Assembly: GCA_028276605.1 (NCBI GenBank)
Contig: JAPYWC010000047.1
Coordinates: forward strand, 1 to 5,370
Length of the DNA stretch: 5,370 bases
Source of the DNA: Desulfurococcales archaeon
GTDB taxonomy: Archaea > Thermoproteota > Thermoprotei_A > Sulfolobales > Ignisphaeraceae
Direction: 5' to 3'
Part shown: one piece after another, positions 1 to 4,517 of the stretch
Position numbering within the stretch: the first letter of the stretch is position 1
Layout of the letters: each line of letters begins with the position of its first letter
Translations under genes and position numbers: made by a program
The notes under the pieces: generated by a model
The model's database searches: none
What the model was told of the DNA's origin: nothing
What the model saw: the letters and a program-made list of their open reading frames with translations, nothing else

Positions 1-598
1 CTCTATATCCAAGCTCAGCAACAAGCTTTATGTACTCTTCGTGTTCCTTTGATAAATCATCTAATTCTGGGAAATGAATACTATACCACTCTCTTAGCCT
101 AGCCGCAAAGAGATTCAAAGTCTTATCGATATCATCAACAGCCCTTATTGCCTGTATTGCAAGCAAATCTCGCTTCTGTGCAAATCTTCTAAGCTTACGC
201 CTTGTGAGCTCAAGTGAGATGTTATGAAGATACTCCCTGTACTCATCCTCTGAAGCAAATAACCCTAACTTAACTGCTAGTGCGGCAAGCTCACTTCGAA
301 TCTTTCTAGCAACTTCATTGGCAACTTCAACTGCTGTATTAAAGCCCTTTTCACTTATCCTTCTTGAAATCTCTGCACTCTCAAAAACTAGAACACTCTT
401 CGCAATATCAACTTTCTGCTTCAATGACTCTATCAATTGCATTAGGACATCGCTTTCTCTCCCTTCTGATAGTGCTAGCAAATCCTCAACAATTTTCCCA
501 ATATCTTTAGGGTACAACACCTTATCTATTATCTCGCCTGCCGATGATACCGCAAAGATGCCTATTGGTGTCTCTACAATATATATTCTCTCACTCAT
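1..598 (-). CDS. nop5: Nop5 (NOP56/58-like) C/D box sRNP core protein, N-terminal part
   Basis: Core protein of the archaeal C/D box small RNP. In this family it bridges L7Ae, bound to the guide RNA kink-turns, to the methyltransferase fibrillarin, which 2'-O-methylates rRNA and tRNA. I translated the minus strand: 199 codons are open to the window edge, so the gene is truncated on its 3' side. Residues 1 to about 70 match the variable N-terminal, fibrillarin-contacting domain. From about 75 to 140 there is a charged helical stretch that fits the start of the coiled coil. Residues 143-179 carry the NOSIC-type signature, with RDLLAIQAIRAVDDIDKT followed by LREWYSIHFPEL, which makes the family call firm. 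The RNP-binding Nop domain would lie beyond the edge. The start is one of two tandem ATGs, at 601 or 598. I prefer 598 because a GGTG site at 606-609 is 7 bases away from it, and an in-frame TAA lies just upstream (611-613). Fibrillarin usually follows nop5 in archaea and would be off the left edge. Confidence 0.93.
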   Translation of the reverse strand, partial: MSERIYIVETPIGIFAVSSAGEIIDKVLYPKDIGKIVEDLLALSEGRESDVLMQLIESLKQKVDIAKSVLVFESAEISRRISEKGFNTAVEVANEVARKIRSELAALAVKLGLFASEDEYREYLHNISLELTRRKLRRFAQKRDLLAIQAIRAVDDIDKTLNLFAARLREWYSIHFPELDDLSKEHEEYIKLVAELGYR

Positions 599-633
599 CA
601 TACTCCACCTTTATCAGCAATATTAGAGCTCAG
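595..633 (-). promoter_or_regulatory. Possible kink-turn / K-loop at the nop5 start codon
   Basis: The nop5 leader and start hold a perfect C box, AUGAUGA (601-595), which contains both candidate start codons. Two D-box-like CUGA sequences lie upstream, at 633-630 and 617-614. With the distal CUGA, bases 629-624 (GCUCUA) can pair with 607-602 (UGGAGU, two G-U pairs), which covers the ribosome binding site. The sheared G-A pairs, U-U and G-C of a C/D motif then form outside this stem. The bulge would be two bases instead of the usual three, so it is an imperfect k-turn. With the proximal CUGA, the 12-base spacer before AUGAUGA matches the D'-C' K-loop layout of archaeal guide RNAs. Binding of L7Ae to a k-turn in the nop5-fibrillarin transcript has been reported in Sulfolobus acidocaldarius. 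Applying it here is inference. Confidence 0.35.
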
Positions 634-643
634 ACCTCACAAA

Positions 644-652
644 GTATATAAG
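644..652 (-). promoter_or_regulatory. Probable TATA box of nop5
   Basis: On the minus strand the sequence reads CTTATATAC, a good archaeal TATA element, about 45 bases upstream of the nop5 start. With the usual spacing of about 26 bases, transcription would start near 620-624 and give a leader of about 25 bases. A second A/T box further upstream (about 659-668, minus-strand reading AATTTAGATT) could start a longer leader. Which one is used decides how much of the possible kink-turn below is transcribed. Confidence 0.55.
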
Positions 653-1207
653 TCTAAATCTAAATTGAGCAAGACACACCATTATACATTAACACAAATA
701 ATGTGATAAGCCAAGAAAAGAACCCATCGCGCCCTATACCATATCTGGCCATGGATTAAAATAATGTAATGACCTTATTTGCACTTCAAGCACATTAAAA
801 TTGAATATTGCTTAAGTTAAGTACGCTCACAGATATCAAAATAACATGACATAACTTTACAAGTCAATGTTGCCAAGAATTAATAGCTTCAATCTTCATA
901 AAGCTAAAGCATAGACATGTAATGAAGCATTAGATGTTGATGAAAAGGTTTTGGATTGTACCAGAGCTTCTTGAAGAGTTCAGTAGTAAATACTTGATAA
1001 CCGGCTGTGAAGAGCTGAGTTAATTTCTTCGACTTCACACATATTATTTCCCCATTCCGTCTAGCTCCACTCTTCATGGTAGAGACCCTTTTAGGATGAG
1101 CCGGTATCTCCACGTGCGCTTCACTCTTCTACTTCTATCTATCCACATTTTACCATATGTGAGTAGTTTCATGAATCTTTTTACTTCATTCTATGCCTGG
1201 TGAGTTT
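653..1207. other. AT-rich intergenic region, no supported gene
   Basis: This is the gap between the nop5 promoter and the broken antitoxin gene. I read both strands and found no protein family, no tRNA (no T-loop or acceptor stem pattern) and no C/D guide RNA with a properly spaced RUGAUGA/CUGA pair. A minus-strand open frame of about 69 codons (904-1113, GTG start) has no recognisable domain and no clear ribosome binding site, so I leave it out. Small-scale structure includes the odd palindrome CTTAAGTTAAG at 811-821, a 7-base inverted repeat (1006-1012 with 1033-1039), and an imperfect 13-base direct repeat (972-984 and 1008-1020, 11 of 13 identical). The stretch could be decayed gene sequence or simple spacer. 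Confidence 0.6.
1006..1039. repeat. 7-base inverted repeat with 20-base loop
   Basis: TGTGAAG at 1006-1012 is the exact reverse complement of CTTCACA at 1033-1039. The loop is long and AT-rich, and no run of T follows directly, so it is not a convincing terminator. A 7-base match of this spacing can arise by chance in AT-rich DNA. It is listed because it is one of the few structured elements in this gap. Confidence 0.3.
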
Positions 1208-1342
1208 ATGGACATTTTTGAGGGTAGGGTCCATAAGTATGGTAGTGGAAGATACATAGCATATTCGCAGAAAGAGTGCTAGGAGAAGATTAGGAGGCTC
1301 CACAAAGAGAAGGTAGAGGTTGTAGTTATTAAAGTAAAGTGA
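1208..1342 (+). pseudogene. AbrB/MazE-like antitoxin-type small protein, broken by an in-frame TAG
   Basis: A 44-codon reading frame starts at an ATG with a ribosome binding site (GGTGAG, 1199-1204) 3-5 bases upstream and a T-rich box (CTTTTTAC, about 1177-1184) a further 20 bases up. It ends at TGA 1340-1342. Codon 25 (1280-1282) is TAG. The two halves read FEGRVHKYGSGRYIAYSQKE before the stop and EKIRRLHKEKVEVVVIKVK after it. This is the pattern of short crenarchaeal SpoVT/AbrB-fold proteins: a basic K-Y-G-x-G-R-Y strand, a helix start, then a strongly beta-prone VEVVVIKV end. Such proteins usually bind DNA as dimers and act as antitoxins of VapC or similar toxins. The frame is kept on both sides of the stop, and Trp (TGG) would fit there, so a single G-to-A change explains it. 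It is probably a recent pseudogene; a sequencing error or strain polymorphism is the alternative. No intact toxin gene follows. Confidence 0.55.
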
Positions 1343-1468
1343 CTAGTCTAATTCATAAACGTTACAGATGATTGCAACTGATGAAGATCTCGCTATAGCT
1401 ATTTAAACTCCTTTCATCTTAATGTATGTATTAGTGTAAGAAAAACTTTGGTGCATTGCTACCTAAGA

Positions 1469-1476
1469 TTTTTAAG
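1469..1476 (+). promoter_or_regulatory. Probable TATA box of the S30e gene
   Basis: TTTTTAAG lies 42 bases upstream of the S30e start codon. With the usual archaeal spacing, transcription would begin near 1497-1500, leaving a leader of about 20 bases that contains the ribosome binding site GGTGA (1505-1509). The site is 8 bases from the ATG and fixes the start at 1518. Confidence 0.5.
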
Positions 1477-1517
1477 GTTTGCAAAATTAAAGAGTCTAGT
1501 AGCAGGTGAATAAGTAA

Positions 1518-1733
1518 ATGCCATCACATGGTTCGCTAACAAAAGCAGGCAAGGTTAGAAGTCAGACTCCAAAAATACCTCCCAAGCCTAAACGCAACCT
1601 AGTACCACGTGTAAGAAACAGACGTGAATACTGGATTAGACAAAGAAAGGCGCAAGGACTTCCTGTACCACCGGTAGTGCCACCCTCATCCGTACCCAGA
1701 AAGAAAAGCACTACAACAGCTACAGGTTCATAA
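1518..1733 (+). CDS. rps30e: Small-subunit ribosomal protein S30e (eS30)
   Basis: A 71-residue, very basic protein of the archaeal/eukaryotic small ribosomal subunit, with no bacterial counterpart. In eukaryotes the homologue (FAU) is made as a ubiquitin-like fusion, whereas archaea encode it alone, as here. The N-terminus [14 protein letters not shown] is the hallmark of the crenarchaeal family. It is followed by [11 protein letters not shown] and then [15 protein letters not shown] (residues 30-44), the conserved Arg-rich segment that contacts rRNA. The family usually ends soon after this. Here about 25 further residues (47-71) form a tail rich in Pro, Val, Ser and Thr with one RKK cluster. 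The start is set by GGTGA 8 bases upstream. The gene has its own likely promoter and sits 143 bases before gatE in the same direction, too far to assume a shared transcript. Confidence 0.93.
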   Translation: MPSHGSLTKAGKVRSQTPKIPPKPKRNLVPRVRNRREYWIRQRKAQGLPVPPVVPPSSVPRKKSTTTATGS

Positions 1734-1876
1734 ATCATCATAACTAATTTTGCCTTTATCGTTGAAAATTTAAAGTCTAGGTTATAACGGTTTTTGATGC
1801 CCTATTTATTGAAACTTATTAAGCGTGTGAAGATTCTGTTTAGTGTTGCGCCTAATATTTAAGGTGCTTAAAGAGC
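1734..1876 (+). promoter_or_regulatory. S30e-gatE intergenic region with probable gatE promoter
   Basis: CTTATTAAG at 1815-1823 is a plausible TATA box and would place the transcription start near 1845, giving a leader of about 32 bases. AATTTAAAG at 1767-1775 is a weaker alternative. A ribosome-binding GGTG at 1863-1866 lies 10 bases before the gatE ATG. TATTTAAG at 1856-1863 looks like a TATA box but is too close to the start codon to serve gatE. A run of five T at 1791-1795 and T-rich bases at 1747-1757 could end the S30e transcript, since archaeal termination often needs only U-rich RNA, but this is weak evidence. Confidence 0.4.
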
Positions 1877-3841
1877 ATGAAAGCAGCTTTAAAAGTACCT
1901 ACAACATTCAATTATAGAGATATTGGTTTACGTGTTGGTCTTGAAATTCATCAGCAGCTTAATACTCAGCACAAGCTCTTCTGTTCCTGCCCTACACAAC
2001 TTGTATCTGACGATCGTTTAAAGGGGTTGAATCCAATTCAAAGATTCCTACGTGCTACAAGAAGCGAATTAGGCGAAGTTGATGAGGCAGCGCTGTTTGA
2101 GCATCAAAGGAAACGCGCGTACATGTACCTTGCACCACCAAACGCTTCCTGCCTTGTAGAGCTAGATGAAGAACCTCCACATATGCTTAATCTTGAAGCC
2201 CTCAAGATAGCCCTTGCAATCGCATTAGCTTTCAACTCTTTCATTGTTGACGAGATTCATGTTATGAGGAAAATAGTTATTGATGGTTCCAATACAACAG
2301 GATTTCAGAGAACAGCCATAGTGGCATTAGGTGGTTATATTCATGATGAAGAAGGTACTGTAAACATTCAGACAATAGCCCTGGAAGAAGACGCTGCCAG
2401 GAAAATTGATGAAAATGACTTATTTGTCACGTATAGCCTTGATAGGCTTGGAATACCATTGATAGAGATTTCAACAGCTCCTGATATTACAACACCTCAA
2501 CAAGCAAAGAGAGTCGCTGAAAAAATTGGGTTAATGCTTCGATTTACTGGGAAAGTAAAGCGTGGAATTGGAAGCATTAGGCAAGACATCAATTTATCTA
2601 TTAGAGGGAGTCCTAAAATTGAGATTAAAGGCGTTCAAAGGCTTGAGCTAATACCGAAAGTTATAGAGGAGGAGGTTAGGAGATTAATTGGCTTGCAAAT
2701 GATACAAAAGCTATTATTGGAAAGGAAGGCGTCAGCAGAGGAAATAGGAGCGCAACCCATAGTTGATGTTACGGATATTCTAGCTAACAGCTCTAGCAAG
2801 CTAATACTCAACGCAATTAGGGAAGGTGGTAAGGCATATGCATTGAAGTTGCCAAAGTTTGATGGAATTTTAGGAATAGAGTTGCAAACTAATAGAAGGT
2901 TTGGTACGGAGCTCGCCGATTATGCAAAGCAGTGGGCAGGTGTAAAAGGAATTATTCATAGTGACGAGCTTCCTGGGTACGGAATAGATGAGAGCATCGT
3001 TTCCGAACTTAGAAAAACTCTAAATGCAGACGAATTAGATGCGTTTGTAATTGTTGTTGATAAACCAGAGAGAGCTAGGAAGGCTTTAGAAGCTGTAAGA
3101 GAAAGATGCATTATTGCACTGCAAGGCATACCTAAAGAAACTAGAGCTGCGAACGAAGATGGAACCACAAGGTATATGAGACCTCAACCTGGCGCTGCCA
3201 GAATGTATCCTGAAACAGATATCCCTCCTATACGCATTACCCCAGAGTTACTTGAAGAAGCGAGGCTCTTGGTTCCACCACCTGTTGAGATAAAGTTGGA
3301 GCAGTATATGAAAATATATGGACTAAGCATTGAACTTGCAAGACAACTCATCTATAGTGAGTACATGCCTTTATTTGAGCAACTGGTAAAGACATATAAT
3401 GCAAATCCACGAGTTCTTGCACTCCTCTTCACAACAGTTTCTGGCGAGCTTAAGAAGGAGGGTATCAACATAGATTATCTAGATGACGATGCTTTCCACA
3501 AGTTAGCTATGGTAATAAGGGACCTAGGTGAACTAACTAAGGAGGATCTGGTAATACTTGTAAGGACAGTATATGAAAACCCACATATACCTATCAATAA
3601 TCTCATAGATGTTATAAAGATGCGAAAAACCATGAACGTTGATGAAATACGTAATGTTATAAGAGCAAAGATGGCCGAGTTTCAGGAAGAGGTTCTGAAA
3701 CGAGGGGAGAGAGCATTTCAATTCATAATGGGTAAGGTTATGAATGAACTTAGAGGGCGTGTTGACGGAAAGATTGTCGCTACAATAGTTAAAGAAGAGC
3801 TCGAGAAATTTCTTAAAGAGGTGAAGAAGAGGGAAAGTTAA
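1877..3841 (+). CDS. gatE: Glutamyl-tRNA(Gln) amidotransferase subunit E
   Basis: With GatD, this archaeal enzyme converts Glu-tRNA(Gln) to Gln-tRNA(Gln) in the cytoplasm. GatE activates the glutamyl group by ATP-dependent phosphorylation and receives ammonia made by the GatD amidase. At 654 residues it is full length for the family. Seen in order: the GatB/GatE cradle opening VGLEIHQQL (20-28, with the conserved His25), CSCP at 36-39, GSNTTGFQRT (137-146), HDEEG (156-160), QTIALEEDAAR (165-175), the GatB/E signature DRLGIPLIEISTAPD (189-203), and RQDINLSI with IEIKGVQ (235-254). The AspRS-like insertion that separates GatE from bacterial GatB spans roughly 290-415. MYPETDIPP (443-451) leads into the helical and YqeY-like tail (about 470-654), which binds tRNA. 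The insertion excludes GatB. No gatD is present in this window. An in-frame TAA at 1853-1855 limits the start; the ATG at 1877 has GGTG 10 bases upstream. Taw3 follows after 29 bases and is probably cotranscribed. Confidence 0.97.
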   Translation: MKAALKVPTTFNYRDIGLRVGLEIHQQLNTQHKLFCSCPTQLVSDDRLKGLNPIQRFLRATRSELGEVDEAALFEHQRKRAYMYLAPPNASCLVELDEEPPHMLNLEALKIALAIALAFNSFIVDEIHVMRKIVIDGSNTTGFQRTAIVALGGYIHDEEGTVNIQTIALEEDAARKIDENDLFVTYSLDRLGIPLIEISTAPDITTPQQAKRVAEKIGLMLRFTGKVKRGIGSIRQDINLSIRGSPKIEIKGVQRLELIPKVIEEEVRRLIGLQMIQKLLLERKASAEEIGAQPIVDVTDILANSSSKLILNAIREGGKAYALKLPKFDGILGIELQTNRRFGTELADYAKQWAGVKGIIHSDELPGYGIDESIVSELRKTLNADELDAFVIVVDKPERARKALEAVRERCIIALQGIPKETRAANEDGTTRYMRPQPGAARMYPETDIPPIRITPELLEEARLLVPPPVEIKLEQYMKIYGLSIELARQLIYSEYMPLFEQLVKTYNANPRVLALLFTTVSGELKKEGINIDYLDDDAFHKLAMVIRDLGELTKEDLVILVRTVYENPHIPINNLIDVIKMRKTMNVDEIRNVIRAKMAEFQEEVLKRGERAFQFIMGKVMNELRGRVDGKIVATIVKEELEKFLKEVKKRES

Positions 3842-3870
3842 AGCCGCTCAATGCATAGGTTTGTAAGCAC

Positions 3871-4464
3871 ATGATGCAAGTTGATGAAAGGTTATGGAGA
3901 ATTAAGAGGGAGGAGGCTTACAGACGGTTTCTTAGCGATCTTGAGATAGGGTATGTAGATAGAGACATAAAGCACATAATAGAGCTTATCTTCTCGAAGA
4001 AATACATTTTTTCGACAAGTTCATGTAGTGGTAGGATAACAATAGTAGACGCTTTATACCCTTGGCAACGAGATGAAGCTACAGTAATATTTAAGAAACA
4101 CGAACCTATAGACATTGCAGAAATAGAAGGTATTATAAGGAACCAAAAGGCGTTGTACAGACTTTGGATGATAGTTAGCGGACCAATACTACACATAAAT
4201 GCGCTCAATTTGGATGCAGCCACAACTGTTTTGACTATTGCACGCAATGCAGGGTTTAAACATAGCGGAATAATATCCATCGGCTCCAACGGCATCATTA
4301 TAGAAATAGTCAGCGGTATTTGGGTTCCATTCTTACTGAAAGACGGAGACGACGTCGTTGTAAAGGATCTCAGTAAGGTAGTCAAACTAGCAAATACCAT
4401 GTTGCTTGAAGGAAAGCAGCGCCTTGAAAAACTATTTAAATTTTTAAAAGACGCTAATATTTAG
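3871..4464 (+). CDS. taw3: tRNA(Phe) 7-((3-amino-3-carboxypropyl)-4-demethylwyosine N4)-methyltransferase Taw3
   Basis: Taw3 (TYW3 family) uses S-adenosylmethionine to methylate N4 of the wyosine-type tricyclic base at position 37 of tRNA(Phe), next to the anticodon, after Taw1 and Taw2 have acted. At 197 residues it is normal length. The diagnostic motif STSSCSGRI lies at 48-56, preceded by a helical stretch (8-45) that includes GYVDRDI. The second conserved block, LWMIVSGPILHINALNLDAA, spans 98-117, and AGFKHSGIISIG (127-138) gives the third. The C-terminal stretch (165-197) is helical and lysine-rich. Two tandem ATGs (3871 and 3874) are possible starts; AGGT at 3857-3860 is 10 and 13 bases away, so 3871 is kept. 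There is no obvious promoter in the 29-base gap after gatE, so the two tRNA genes probably form an operon. I see no missing motif. The family call is firm; the precise substrate rests on the archaeal pathway. Confidence 0.93.
   Translation: MMQVDERLWRIKREEAYRRFLSDLEIGYVDRDIKHIIELIFSKKYIFSTSSCSGRITIVDALYPWQRDEATVIFKKHEPIDIAEIEGIIRNQKALYRLWMIVSGPILHINALNLDAATTVLTIARNAGFKHSGIISIGSNGIIIEIVSGIWVPFLLKDGDDVVVKDLSKVVKLANTMLLEGKQRLEKLFKFLKDANI
4432..4449 (+). promoter_or_regulatory. Possible TATA box for the PhoH-KH gene inside the 3' end of taw3
   Basis: The last codons of taw3 hold a long A/T box, TATTTAAATTTTTAAA. With usual spacing, a transcript would begin near 4462-4472, just after the taw3 stop, with a leader of about 50 bases that includes the hairpin at 4503-4517. 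The same bases encode Lys-Leu-Phe-Lys-Phe-Leu-Lys, so codon choice alone could produce the resemblance. Readthrough from gatE-taw3 is the alternative. Confidence 0.35.
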
Positions 4465-4502
4465 AATTAAAGCAGGTAAGGTTAAGGGAAACAAAAAGAA
4501 AA

Positions 4503-4517
4503 TTGGGTAGAACCCAA
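4503..4517 (+). promoter_or_regulatory. Hairpin directly before the PhoH-KH start codon
   Basis: TTGGGT (4503-4508), loop AGA, ACCCAA (4512-4517) is a perfect 6-base-pair inverted repeat whose last base touches the ATG at 4518. In RNA it would form a short stem with three G-C pairs. The only good ribosome-binding-like sequences, GGTAAGG (4475-4481) and AAGGG (4484-4488), lie upstream of it, at least 29 bases from the ATG. The stem could shorten this distance or hold back initiation. It is too short, and not followed by T, to be a terminator. Confidence 0.4.

Noticed and set aside
318..626. Plus-strand open frame of 102 codons
   Set aside because: It is antisense to nop5, whose protein signature on the other strand is clear; the Ser/Leu/Ile-rich product is typical of a shadow frame.
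937..1018. Possible C/D guide RNA (TTGATGA near 937-943, CTGA at 1015-1018)
   Set aside because: The boxes are about 80 bases apart against a usual 50-60, the first C-box base is wrong, and no D'/C' pair with guide-length spacing lies between them.
904..1113. Minus-strand open frame of 69 codons with a GTG start
   Set aside because: It has no recognisable domain, no GGTG-type ribosome binding site and an irregular composition. It could be decayed sequence, but nothing identifies it.
1280..1282. TAG as a recoded (pyrrolysine or readthrough) codon
   Set aside because: Pyrrolysine use is known mainly from methanogens and a few bacteria and other lineages, and nothing here indicates it. A point mutation is simpler.
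1856..1863. TATTTAAG as the gatE TATA box
   Set aside because: It ends 13 bases before the ATG, so the transcript would start inside the coding region and lose the GGTG site.
3918..4400. Minus-strand open frame of 160 codons
   Set aside because: It lies antisense within taw3, which has all its family motifs, and the product has no domain.
4451..4510. Programmed frameshift extending Taw3 into a basic tail (next frame reads to TAG 4508-4510)
   Set aside because: Taw3 is already normal length and ends cleanly at 4464. The nearby T and A runs are not a convincing slippery site.
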